This document shows, in pieces, positions 1 to 7,717 of a stretch of DNA of 64,000 bases (the first letter of the stretch is position 1; each line of letters starts with the position of its first letter). The notes beneath the pieces were generated by a model. That model was not told the origin of the DNA, ran no database searches, and was given only the letters and a program-made list of their open reading frames with translations. The position numbers were made by a program, and so were the translations under genes. Source of the DNA: Methanomicrobiales archaeon (GTDB lineage Archaea; Halobacteriota; Methanomicrobia; Methanomicrobiales; Methanospirillaceae); the NCBI GenBank assembly GCA_025358115.1, contig JANYKQ010000038.1:30509-94508 (forward strand), written 5' to 3'.

Positions 1-1
1 G

Positions 2-277
2 CAGGATCTGGTGTTCGATTGTGCATTCCTTGGGGGTACACAAAATCTTGCAGAGATCCTCCCGGTCCTTGCAAAGAAGGTGAAGCGGACGATCGTGATC
101 AATGCAGTCATGGTGAGCACGCTCGAACGGGCGGTAACAATCCTGAAAGAACTCGGGATATTTACTGAAGTGGTGCAGGTGCAGGTTTCACGCTCCTGTG
201 ATATTGCCGGCAGCATCATGTTCAAACCCATAAATCCCGTTTATATCATTGTCGCGAGGGGTAAACCATGCTCATAG
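2..277 (+). CDS. cbiT: Cobalt-precorrin-6B (C15)-methyltransferase CbiT, C-terminal part
   Basis: The reading frame is already open at the left edge, so the N-terminus lies outside the window; the track start at 11 is only an internal GTG. The visible part is the second half of a Rossmann methyltransferase, with an FLGGTQNL loop and an IVINAVMVSTLE strand-helix that match the CbiT/CobL C-terminal domain. The family methylates C15 and decarboxylates the C12 side chain during anaerobic corrin synthesis. Its TAG stop overlaps the cbiL start by 10 bases, which indicates translational coupling. Family assignment is firm because all downstream neighbours are cbi genes. Confidence 0.9.
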   Translation, partial: QDLVFDCAFLGGTQNLAEILPVLAKKVKRTIVINAVMVSTLERAVTILKELGIFTEVVQVQVSRSCDIAGSIMFKPINPVYIIVARGKPCS

Positions 278-873
278 GTCTTGGACTCGGACCCGGCAAC
301 CCGGAACTCCTCACGCTCCGGGCTGTCCGGCTGCTTAAGGAAGCTGATACTGTCTTTGCCCCGGGAAGGATTGCCCGGGATCTCATCGCACCCTACCGGG
401 AACCGGTGATGCTGGACTTTCCCATGACCGCTGATGAGACAAAGATCCGCAGGTGTCTTGTCGAGAATGCAGGGAAGATTGCGCCTGTTGCCGACAACGG
501 TCTGGCGGTCTTTGGGATTCTGGGCGATCCCAATTTCTTCTCCACGTTCTCCCGTCTCTGTGCGGTTATTGCCGAGACCCACCCCGGCATTGAGTTCCAT
601 ACAGAACCCGGTATCAGCTCCATCACGGCATTTGCGGCAGCAGCCGGAATCCCGGTCAACAGCAGTTTTTCCGTGTCCGATGGATCGGTGGACAAAGCCG
701 GGATCTTCCTCAAAGTCCGGAAGCCCCGGAAGAAAGCTGCCGAACTGCGCTCGGAAGGGTATACTGATTTTGTACTGGTCGAGCGGATGTTCTTCCCCGA
801 CATGAAGGTGTACCGGAACGAGGATCTTCCTGCCGAGAGCGATTATATGAGCGTGATGTATGCCCGAAAATAA
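268..873 (+). CDS. cbiL: Cobalt-factor II C20-methyltransferase CbiL
   Basis: 201 residues, a full-length tetrapyrrole methylase of the CobA/CbiL fold. The N-terminus has the SAM-binding GLGLGPGNPELLTL loop; a second conserved block, GDPNFFSTF, sits near residue 90 and EPGISSITAFAA near residue 115. CbiL adds the C20 methyl group to cobalt-factor II, an early step of the cobalt-first anaerobic B12 route. The ATG lies inside the end of cbiT and the gene overlaps the cbiF start by 14 bases. Family members are usually 200-240 residues, so nothing is missing. Confidence 0.93.
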   Translation: MLIGLGLGPGNPELLTLRAVRLLKEADTVFAPGRIARDLIAPYREPVMLDFPMTADETKIRRCLVENAGKIAPVADNGLAVFGILGDPNFFSTFSRLCAVIAETHPGIEFHTEPGISSITAFAAAAGIPVNSSFSVSDGSVDKAGIFLKVRKPRKKAAELRSEGYTDFVLVERMFFPDMKVYRNEDLPAESDYMSVMYARK

Positions 874-1594
874 TCCGGATAACGTGATCTGGTTTGTCGG
901 GGCCGGTCCCGGAGATCCCGAGCTGATAACGGTCAAAGGAAGAGCCCTGCTTGACAAAGCAGATGTGCTGCTCTATGCCGGCTCGCTGGTCAATCCCGTT
1001 CTTGTCGCTTCAAGCCCCGCTGCCGAGAAAGTGGACAGCTGGGGCATGCATCTCGATGATATGGTTGCTCTCATGGCCGACCGGGTGCAGAAGGGAAAGA
1101 CCATAGTCCGGCTCCACTCCGGCGACCCGGCACTCTACGGGTCAATCGTGGAGCAGATCGCAGAACTCGAAAAATTAAACATAACGGTCCGGATAGTACC
1201 GGGTGTTTCATCGGTCTTTGCTGCAGCTGCGGCCCTGACTACCGAGTTCACGCCACGGGGTGTATCAGAGACCCTCATCATCACCCGCCCTGCAGGAAAG
1301 ACACTCGAAAAGGACTATATTGCTGAACTTTCAAAGGTCCCGGCCACGATGGCCTTCTTCTTAGGCAGCGAGCACTTTTTTGCAATAACAGAAAAACTGG
1401 AATGCCCGAAAGAGACCCCGGCTGCGGTGATCTTCCATGCCTCATGGCCTGATCAGCAGGTGATCTATGGTACTGTGGCCGATATTGCCCAGAGGGCCCA
1501 GGCCGCCGGCATAACAAAATCGGCCCTGCTCATTGTGGGAAAAGCCGTTAAGGGAACAGAATCCGGGTACCAGCGATCCCATCTCTATTCATGA
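860..1594 (+). CDS. cbiF: Cobalt-precorrin-4 C11-methyltransferase CbiF
   Basis: 244 residues. VGAGPGDPELITVKG near residue 12 is the methylase glycine loop, LHSGDPALYGS near residue 85 and PGVSSVFAAAAAL near residue 113 are the other family signatures, and the order and length fit CbiF/CobM. The enzyme methylates C11 of cobalt-precorrin-4. The start ATG overlaps the end of cbiL and the stop overlaps cbiG by four bases (ATGA). The assignment within the methylase superfamily is by motif and operon position. Confidence 0.92.
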   Translation: MPENNPDNVIWFVGAGPGDPELITVKGRALLDKADVLLYAGSLVNPVLVASSPAAEKVDSWGMHLDDMVALMADRVQKGKTIVRLHSGDPALYGSIVEQIAELEKLNITVRIVPGVSSVFAAAAALTTEFTPRGVSETLIITRPAGKTLEKDYIAELSKVPATMAFFLGSEHFFAITEKLECPKETPAAVIFHASWPDQQVIYGTVADIAQRAQAAGITKSALLIVGKAVKGTESGYQRSHLYS

Positions 1595-2463
1595 CCGACA
1601 CTGTTGTTATCACGTTTCCCTATTCCCGCCCGGATGCAGAACGCATTGCCGCATTTCTCGGGGCCGATGTAGTGGAATATTCTACAGAAATTTTTACTAC
1701 GGTTTTCCAGGACCGGAAGCGGATCGTAGCCCTGATGTCGATGGGGATTGTTGTGCGGAAGATCGGCCCGCTGCTTGAGGACAAGTGGACTGATCCGGCG
1801 GTTGTTGTCGTGAGCCCGGATTGCCGGTATGCAGTACCGGTTCTCGGAGGCCATCATGGGGCCAATGAGCTCGCAAAGGAGCTTGCAGGACTCGGCATGC
1901 AGCCGGTCATTACGACTGCAACGGAGTCCCGTGGACGGAATTCTGTTGAGACCATTGCGGAACGGACGGGAACTGAAGTCCTCAACCGGGATTCGACCCG
2001 CCAGGTGAACGCGGCCCTCTTAAACGCCGATATTCCGGTGCATGCGGTGGAGGGACCAGCCATCGTGCTAGCCGGTCCGGATGTTTCGATCCTCATAAAA
2101 AAAGGAGAATATTCGGTTGGTATCGGCTGCCGGAAAGGTGTCGGGTCTGCAGAAGTGGTAGACGCCGTGCGGCAGGCGCTAGCAGAGAACTCAATTTCAG
2201 AAGATGAGGTTTTTGTCTATGCAACAACCATCAAAAAATTCAACGAGGCCGGCCTTGTCGAAGCAGTCGGGGTACTTTCTGGCAATTTAATATTCCTTGA
2301 CGACGATACCATAAATGCACAGGCAGGAACAGGTCCTTCGCGGGCATCCAGGATCGGTCTTCTCGGGGTTGCCGAGCCCTGCGCACTGGCAACATCCAAG
2401 AGAAAAACGCTCATTATGATAAAAAAAGTTTACGGGAGAGTTACGGTTGCCATCGCACGCTGA
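1591..2463 (+). CDS. cbiG: Cobalt-precorrin-5A hydrolase CbiG
   Basis: 290 residues. The N-terminal half carries the ALMSMGIVVRKIGPLL and GGHHGANELA blocks of CbiG, and the C-terminal half has the GCRKGV motif and the SGNLIFLDDDTINAQ-like tail of the CbiG C-domain. The family opens the delta-lactone of cobalt-precorrin-5A and releases the C20 unit as acetaldehyde, the ring-contraction step specific to the anaerobic route. It overlaps cbiF (4 bases) and cbiH (17 bases). No additional fused domain is seen. Confidence 0.92.
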   Translation: MTDTVVITFPYSRPDAERIAAFLGADVVEYSTEIFTTVFQDRKRIVALMSMGIVVRKIGPLLEDKWTDPAVVVVSPDCRYAVPVLGGHHGANELAKELAGLGMQPVITTATESRGRNSVETIAERTGTEVLNRDSTRQVNAALLNADIPVHAVEGPAIVLAGPDVSILIKKGEYSVGIGCRKGVGSAEVVDAVRQALAENSISEDEVFVYATTIKKFNEAGLVEAVGVLSGNLIFLDDDTINAQAGTGPSRASRIGLLGVAEPCALATSKRKTLIMIKKVYGRVTVAIAR

Positions 2464-3232
2464 ACCATTGAAGGGAAGTCTTGCCATCGTGGGCTTAGGT
2501 CCCGGCAAGAGGGAGTATATGACCGCCCGGGCGTTAAAGGTCATAGCGGGAGCAGAGTACGTGCTCGGGCACCATACCTATCTTGAACCGCTCGAACCCC
2601 TGCTGAAAGGCAAGACGGTGATCAGCAGTTCGATGGGAAAGGAAGTGGACCGGGCCCAGCAGGCAATCGACCTGGCAAAGGCACATGCGGTTGCCATTGT
2701 CTCGGGCGGCGATGCCGGGGTCTATGGCATGGCAAGTATCGTGCTCGAAGTGCTCGAACATTCCGGGGCAGAGATCGAAGTCGAGATTATCCCGGGCGTG
2801 ACTGCAGCCAATGCCGCCGCATCGCGGGTCGGCTCCCCGCTTTCAAGCGATTTTGCGGTGATAAGCTTATCAGACCTGTTAACACCGCTTGAGATCATTG
2901 AAAAACGGCTCGATGCCGTCTTTTCAATCGGGATCCCGGTGGTCCTGTACAACCCGAAGAGCCGGGGCCGGCCGCACAACTTTGCCCTTGCAGTTGAGCA
3001 TGCCCGGAAACATCTTGGCAGCGGAACGCCGATTGCCATTGTAAAAAATGCCCTGCGCGAGAATGAAGAGACGATCATCACCACGCTGGGCGAGATCGAA
3101 GCACATGAACCTGCCATCGATATGCACACGACTGTCATCATCGGGGGCAGCGAGACGAGGATATGGAGGATGGGAAACAATGTCAAAGGAATCATCACAC
3201 CACGCGGGTACCACCGCAAATACGTATATTGA
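2447..3232 (+). CDS. cbiH: Cobalt-factor III C17-methyltransferase CbiH
   Basis: 261 residues, beginning at TTG inside the end of cbiG; a second TTG at 2468 would also keep the whole domain. GLGPGKREYMTARA is the SAM-binding loop, GGDAGVYGMA is the diagnostic CbiH/CobJ motif near residue 87, and PGVTAANAAASRVGSPL follows. The enzyme methylates C17 and drives ring contraction. The C-terminus ends with a conserved YxPRGYxxKY-like tail. The start is less certain than the identity. Confidence 0.92.
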   Translation: MPSHAEPLKGSLAIVGLGPGKREYMTARALKVIAGAEYVLGHHTYLEPLEPLLKGKTVISSSMGKEVDRAQQAIDLAKAHAVAIVSGGDAGVYGMASIVLEVLEHSGAEIEVEIIPGVTAANAAASRVGSPLSSDFAVISLSDLLTPLEIIEKRLDAVFSIGIPVVLYNPKSRGRPHNFALAVEHARKHLGSGTPIAIVKNALRENEETIITTLGEIEAHEPAIDMHTTVIIGGSETRIWRMGNNVKGIITPRGYHRKYVY

Positions 3233-3845
3233 TCCGGGTGCCGACACCCGCGAAGGGTACGCAATCTCGCAGAAATCCCGTATTCTCGCTCGCGAGATGG
3301 TAGGCAATGCAACTCCCGAAGATCGCATCCGGCAGCGCTGCTCGATTGCGGTCGGGGATTTCTCCATGGCGCCCCTCCTCCGGTTCGGGCACGATCCGAT
3401 TCCTGCTGCACTCCGGGCACTCGAATCCTGTGCCCCGATCATCACGGATATCCGGATGGTGCAGGTCGGCATCCAGAAGAAAGGGCATACGAGCGAGGTC
3501 ATCTGTGCACTCGATTACGGAGCAGAGATTGTGAAGGAACGAGGCATTACCCGGAGTTCGGCCGGGTTCCTTGCCCTGAAGGACCGGCTCCCGGGTTCCA
3601 TAGTTGTGATCGGTAATGCCCCGTCCGCACTGCTCATGCTCTGCGAGTTTGTAAGAGAGGGCATCCGCCCGGCAGTGATCATCGGCACGCCAGTGGGTTT
3701 TGTCAATGCAGCCGAATCAAAAGAGGTCCTGCGGACAATCGATATCCCGTCGATATCCAATGAAGGCACGCGGGGCGGCACACCGGTTGCTGTCGCCGCT
3801 ATCAACGAGTGCATCACGATCTTTATTGAAGGCGCAAAAAAATGA
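3180..3845 (+). CDS. cbiC: Cobalt-precorrin-8 methylmutase CbiC
   Basis: The ORF track begins this frame at 3048, but those residues are an out-of-frame shadow of cbiH. The ATG at 3180 has GGAGG about ten bases upstream and gives a 221-residue protein of the expected CbiC length. KKGHTSEV near residue 100 holds the conserved histidine expected to move the methyl group, and GNAPSALL and GTPVGFVNAAESKE are further family blocks. CbiC moves the C11 methyl group to C12, giving cobyrinate. It overlaps cbiH by 53 bases and cbiD by four. Confidence 0.92.
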   Translation: MSKESSHHAGTTANTYIDPGADTREGYAISQKSRILAREMVGNATPEDRIRQRCSIAVGDFSMAPLLRFGHDPIPAALRALESCAPIITDIRMVQVGIQKKGHTSEVICALDYGAEIVKERGITRSSAGFLALKDRLPGSIVVIGNAPSALLMLCEFVREGIRPAVIIGTPVGFVNAAESKEVLRTIDIPSISNEGTRGGTPVAVAAINECITIFIEGAKK

Positions 3846-4849
3846 GGGATCCGGTCACCGGCTTTGAATATCCTGACTCCTGGGTGGAGCGGTGTACTGA
3901 TCCGGCCCGGCTCCTGCTCGCTGAGCAGGGACTGGGAGTTCTCACTTCATCCGGGACGGTCCTCAAACGCGGGTTTACCACCGGCACGACCGCAGCTGCT
4001 GCCTGCAAAGCGGCAGTCCTCTCCCTTTCCGGAAAAACAATTTCAATGGTTTCGCTCTGTATTCCCTGCGGACTTGTTGTCAGTGTCCCGGCAGATGCAC
4101 ATGCGGGGAAAGCATCCTGCAAAAAATATGCCGGTGATTACCCCTCGGACGTGACTGCTGGTATCGATATTGTTGCAGAGGCAACTCCCCTGCCGGGCTG
4201 CATCCGGATCGAGGCTGGTGAAGGAATCGGCCGCTTTGTTCGGGATACCCCCCGGTATCGTAATGGCGAGCCGGCTATCAGCACCCCTTCATATGACTGT
4301 ATCCTGTGTTCGATCCGGGAAGCAGTGGAAGCAACCGGACTCTCCGGTGTTCTCGTAAAACTCCATATACCTGAGGGAGCAGCGGTTGCCGGAAAAACCC
4401 TCAACTCCCGGGTAGGTGTGACAGGAGGCATCTCCATTCTCGGGACCACCGGGCTCGTTGAACCCTGGGATGATCACCTGGAAGAATCAGTATGCGGACA
4501 GGTATCCCAGGCAAAAAACCCGGTGATCACGACCGGGAGAATCGGCCTGCGGTACGCCCGGCTGCTCTACCCGGAACATGAAGTGATCCTTGTTGGCGGA
4601 AAAATAGGCGAAGCCCTGGATGCTGCTCACGGAGCGGTGATCCTCTGTGGTCTGCCTGCCCTGATCCTCCGTTACATCAACCCGCACATTCTCGAAGGCA
4701 CCGGTTTTGCTACCGTTGAAGAATTTTCCGTATCCCCTTTGTTCAGGTCCGTCATGCAGGTGACTCTTGCGGAGTTCAAAAAAGAGCGGCCATCGGTTCA
4801 TGTCATGCTCATCGATCGCAACGGCACCATAATCGGGGAGAGTCCATGA
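3842..4849 (+). CDS. cbiD: Cobalt-precorrin-5B C1-methyltransferase CbiD
   Basis: 335 residues. The N-terminal GFTTGTTAAAACKAA block is the CbiD signature; TPGVTGGIS-like and GTTGLVEPW blocks follow in the middle, and a long C-terminal domain with LVGGKIGEAL completes it. CbiD methylates C1 of cobalt-precorrin-5B and belongs to a fold separate from the other methylases in this operon. Overlaps of four bases with cbiC and cbiE mark it as part of one transcript. The first 40 residues before the signature are somewhat longer than in many homologs. Confidence 0.92.
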   Translation: MRDPVTGFEYPDSWVERCTDPARLLLAEQGLGVLTSSGTVLKRGFTTGTTAAAACKAAVLSLSGKTISMVSLCIPCGLVVSVPADAHAGKASCKKYAGDYPSDVTAGIDIVAEATPLPGCIRIEAGEGIGRFVRDTPRYRNGEPAISTPSYDCILCSIREAVEATGLSGVLVKLHIPEGAAVAGKTLNSRVGVTGGISILGTTGLVEPWDDHLEESVCGQVSQAKNPVITTGRIGLRYARLLYPEHEVILVGGKIGEALDAAHGAVILCGLPALILRYINPHILEGTGFATVEEFSVSPLFRSVMQVTLAEFKKERPSVHVMLIDRNGTIIGESP

Positions 4850-5430
4850 TTATTATTGGCGTTGGCTGTGGGCCGGGGATGCTCACCCGGCAGGCGATCC
4901 ATGCGATCGGCATTGCAACCATCATCTATGGATCTGACCGGGCAATCGAGATCGCACAACCCTTTATCTCTCCGGGATGTGTGGTCAGGACTATCGATGA
5001 TTTCAAGGCGCTGCACCAGTTGCCGGAGGAGGCCGTTGTTCTGTCAACCGGCGATCCTATGCTGGCCGGGCTCGGGTATCTTCCGGGGACCGTAATTCCC
5101 GGGATCTCTTCTTTGCAGGTGGCTGCAGCCCGGTTGCACATTCCCTTAGCCCGTATTGCTGTTGTCGTGGCGCATGGAAGGGGACATGAACAGGGAATGA
5201 CTGAGACCCTTGAGGAAGTGCAGCGGGGAAAGATTGTCTATCTTCTTGCCGATCCCAAATTTAATGTTGAGGAACTGTATCGTCGCTTGTCAGCATTGTC
5301 GAGCCGCCCGCTCCGGATCGCAGTCTGCGAGAACCTTGGATATTCCGATGAGCTCATAATTACCGGTGAGATCGCAGCTCCTCCTGTACCAAAAGCGGAT
5401 CTCTACTCGCTGGTTATCGGAAATTTCTGA
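4846..5430 (+). CDS. cbiE: Cobalt-precorrin-7 C5-methyltransferase CbiE
   Basis: 194 residues; GVGCGPGMLTRQA is the SAM loop and STGDPMLAGLG and PGISSLQVAAARL are the conserved blocks of CbiE. It methylates C5 and works with CbiT, which is separate here (gene at the left edge) rather than fused as CobL. It is the last gene of the overlapping cbi run; no further cbi gene follows, so cobyrinate amidation and cobalt insertion functions must lie elsewhere. Confidence 0.92.
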   Translation: MIIIGVGCGPGMLTRQAIHAIGIATIIYGSDRAIEIAQPFISPGCVVRTIDDFKALHQLPEEAVVLSTGDPMLAGLGYLPGTVIPGISSLQVAAARLHIPLARIAVVVAHGRGHEQGMTETLEEVQRGKIVYLLADPKFNVEELYRRLSALSSRPLRIAVCENLGYSDELIITGEIAAPPVPKADLYSLVIGNF

Positions 5431-5528
5431 TCTGTTTTTATCAGGATTCAGATAAAAGGACCGGTCATTCGGATAACAAAGCTTTTTTCCTGCCGGATTT
5501 GATAGTGAAGAGAGGAATGAGTTTACCT

Positions 5529-5705
5529 ATGGATAAAGCAACCAAAATGCAATTGAGTGTCCTGTTCTTTGTGATCGGCCTTGCAATGATATTCATGCAG
5601 GATCTCAAACGCCTGGATACGATCAACCTTGGCTTCTCCATGCCGTTTGCCATCATGTTCTATATCGGCCTGATCTTCATGGTCATCGGGTATTACCTGA
5701 AATAA
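5529..5705 (+). CDS. Small two-helix membrane protein, unknown
   Basis: 58 residues from ATG 5529, chosen because an AGAGG lies about 13 bases upstream; the track start at TTG 5499 and an ATG at 5517 are alternatives. Two hydrophobic stretches (LSVLFFVIGLAMIFM and FAIMFYIGLIFMVIGYYL) are separated by a short charged loop. It follows the cbi operon after about 100 bases and may have its own promoter. I do not recognise a family. The clean reading frame and membrane pattern suggest a real gene. Confidence 0.55.
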   Translation: MDKATKMQLSVLFFVIGLAMIFMQDLKRLDTINLGFSMPFAIMFYIGLIFMVIGYYLK

Positions 5706-5758
5706 AGCGGTATACCCCGGTAAACGCCGGTGCCATAAGGAGGAAATGTTCTCTCTTC

Positions 5759-5903
5759 GGCTCTGTTGAAATCCTCTAAAAATGGGGGGGGTCAAGGGGA
5801 TGCTCCCCTTGGGTTGCCTCCCCCTCTGGGGGAGAGATGGGGTCCCCCTCCAAATGGCCTATAAGAGAAAGCGAATCACCGGAAATAGGATTTCAACAGT
5901 GGC
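5759..5903 (+). repeat. Family A MITE-like element, copy 1
   Basis: 145 bp bounded by GGCTCTGTTGAAATCCT on the left and AGGATTTCAACAGTGGC on the right. It is flanked by CTCTCTTC (5751-5758) and CTCTTTTC (5904-5911), an 8-bp direct repeat with one mismatch. The interior has two strong hairpins, AAGGGGATGCTCCCCTT and CTCCCCCTCTGGGGGAG. It carries no gene. The right flank abuts the 3' end of the next gene. Confidence 0.85.
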
Positions 5904-5913
5904 CTCTTTTCTT

Positions 5914-6429
5914 TTAATTCCCGGTTATTTCCGGTTTTTTCTCCCGGCTGATCTTGATCTCGCACTGGCGATCACCGGTGCACATGGACCGGACATAGCG
6001 TGTCATGTACTCTTTATTTAAGGACGGAACCGTCAGGAGCGTGAGGGCCATGCACCGTGGAAAGGTCTGCTCCCCGTTCATCCCCATCCTGTATCCCGTG
6101 TCAAGGAACGGGCAGCGTTTGATCAGGATCACCGAACCATCCTCTGACACGTCGATTGTTTCGCTCCTGCAGTCCGGGCCAAAAAGGATCGTCATGACGG
6201 TCCTCATGCTCTCTGCGAGATCGTGTGAATTCTTTACCGGTAACCCGAGATCCCGGGCAGTGGTGACTGCCATTGAGGAAAGTTCGATCCAGATCTCCCG
6301 TTCGATCTCATCATATCTTTCTCCAATAACTTTTCTGAATGCAACATCGTACAGGGCAGGTATCCGTGCAGCGCACTCCGCCGCGAGCCGCCACTTGATA
6401 TCATCGGGAATGGATTTGAGATCGGACAA
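5914..6429 (-). CDS. Conserved methanogen protein, MetOD/ATC-hydrolase-like C-rich domain
   Basis: 171 residues if read from TTG 6429, which has GAGGTGA eight bases upstream; the track uses GTG 6441, which lies inside that ribosome binding site. The C-terminal half has spaced cysteines in RCPF, PRCMAL and SMCTGDRQCE, a pattern I associate with the metanogen output domain or the L-2-amino-thiazoline-4-carboxylate hydrolase-like family. No membrane segment or signal peptide is seen. The exact family is uncertain and no function is claimed. It stands alone, read leftwards. Confidence 0.65.
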   Translation of the reverse strand: MSDLKSIPDDIKWRLAAECAARIPALYDVAFRKVIGERYDEIEREIWIELSSMAVTTARDLGLPVKNSHDLAESMRTVMTILFGPDCRSETIDVSEDGSVILIKRCPFLDTGYRMGMNGEQTFPRCMALTLLTVPSLNKEYMTRYVRSMCTGDRQCEIKISREKKPEITGN

Positions 6430-6613
6430 ACCGGTTGTCACCTCAGGTACTCGTTTATAGGAAATCCGGTTATTTCAATGATCGTCTTGCTGCAATTCGT
6501 TCCTTGTTTTTTCAACCGTTTTCCTGCTTTACCGTACCGATAAAAACTCATGAATGGATAGTGATGAAGATAAAAAAAGATCAAAAATTGTCGAAAGGAT
6601 ATTGTCGGTGCGC

Positions 6614-7054
6614 TTATCTCGTGTAAGCGGATGGAGGAGCACCCGCTTTTCCGGCATGATTGTTCTTTTCTGTTTCCCCGAGTTTCAATAACGCTTCTTC
6701 AGCGGCAAGCTTTACAAAGCAATTATCCTTCTCACAGGTCTCCATAAGAGCCTGCGATGCGGATGGGTGACCGATTGTCCCGAGTGCCTGGGCTGTTGCA
6801 AATCGTACATCCTGGTCATGATCCTCAAGGAGTTTTACAAGATGATCAATGGATCGCACATCACCAATATTGCCCAGTGCGTCGGCTGCCATATATCTCA
6901 CCCATTTGTCGTCATCTTTGAGGGCCTTGTGCAGGTATTCGACTGCCGGTTGTCCGAAATTTCCCAGTGCGATGACTGATATCCAGCGCTCTGGCCGGTC
7001 CTTGTCCTGCAGTTGTTTGTAGATCGTTTCCGTCTTCTTCATCTCCCGTCCCAA
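6614..7054 (-). CDS. HEAT-repeat (PBS lyase-like) protein
   Basis: 146 residues from TTG 7054, or 142 from ATG 7040-7042; neither has a clean ribosome binding site. Four or so HEAT units of about 31 residues are seen, each ending in a variant of ADALGNIGD (VIALGNFGQ, AADALGNIG, AQALGTIGH, AEEALLKLGE). Such repeats form a curved protein-binding scaffold; in archaea they are often regulatory adaptors. The start lies within a perfect 16-bp palindrome. No partner is identified in the neighbourhood. Confidence 0.8.
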   Translation of the reverse strand: MGREMKKTETIYKQLQDKDRPERWISVIALGNFGQPAVEYLHKALKDDDKWVRYMAADALGNIGDVRSIDHLVKLLEDHDQDVRFATAQALGTIGHPSASQALMETCEKDNCFVKLAAEEALLKLGETEKNNHAGKAGAPPSAYTR

Positions 7055-7064
7055 CTAGTTGGGA
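7049..7064. promoter_or_regulatory. 16-bp perfect palindrome over the HEAT-gene start
   Basis: TCCCAACTAGTTGGGA is its own reverse complement and covers the putative TTG start of the HEAT-repeat gene. It could be an operator for a dimeric regulator or a hairpin in the leader that hides the start. Its role is inference only. Confidence 0.35.
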
Positions 7065-7146
7065 TGAATCATAATATCCGGTGAGATATATTGAATATTT
7101 GCAATACTTGTATGCATGGCAGATCTGCTGACAACAGAAAATTTTT

Positions 7147-7285
7147 GGCTCTGTTAAAATCCTATAATCAGTGATTCGCTTTCTCTTATAGGCCATTTGG
7201 AAGGTGACACCCTCTCTCCCCCAGAGGGGGAGGCAAACCAAGGGGAGCATCCCCTTGACCCATCTTCTTTTTGAGAATTTTCCCA
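7147..7285 (-). repeat. Family A MITE-like element, copy 2, inverted
   Basis: Reverse orientation relative to copy 1. GGCTCTGTTAAAATCCT is intact on one side and the internal CTCTCCCCCAGAGGGGGAGG and AAGGGGAGCATCCCCTT hairpins are conserved, but the other end has decayed to GAGAATTTTCCC. The flanking AAATTTTT could match an AGATTTTT beyond the decayed end, but this is weak in AT-rich sequence. Confidence 0.75.
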
Positions 7286-7343
7286 TGAAAAACAGATTTT
7301 TCGTTCAGTTTAATTAAAGGGTCCCCGCTCAAAATACCAACAG

Positions 7344-7524
7344 GATTGTGCCGCCGCCCCCAACGGGGCTTCCTGTGCGGCGGTTCAAGGACTAAAATAC
7401 TTCCCCGTAAACAGATTTGCCCTGCGAGGCCCCGCCGAGGCGGCTGAGCGACCCCAAAAAGGGGGTGGGAAGATTCCTGAGGTCCATAAGTAGGGGTATC
7501 AGATTTTCATGCTTTGGGTCCGAA
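7344..7524 (+). repeat. Family B repeat, copy 1
   Basis: About 180 bp resembling 38662-38848. Shared blocks include GCCGCCCCC, CAGATTTGCCC/CGATTTGCCC, GAGGCCCCG and GGGGGTGGGAAGA, and both copies end in an ATTTTCAT...GGGT(C/A)CGAA tail. Several GC-rich hairpins are possible. No gene is evident; short ORFs across it differ between copies. It lies between the HEAT gene and the MutY-like gene, in a 660-bp gap that otherwise holds only A/T-rich sequence and MITE copy 2. Confidence 0.65.
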
Positions 7525-7717
7525 CACTTTGTTCATGTGCATTTCAACAGAGCAAAAATTTTAGTTTTTAAAACACAAAAAAATGCCGGGATTTTTTTTG
7601 TTTCAACTGTTTTCCATCAATTCAAAATGAATAAGCAATGTGAATAATCACCGTGATCTTTACAATTCCAAGCCGGATAATGAATTCACTCCTTTTTTAG
7701 TTCCGGATTTTCGGGTG

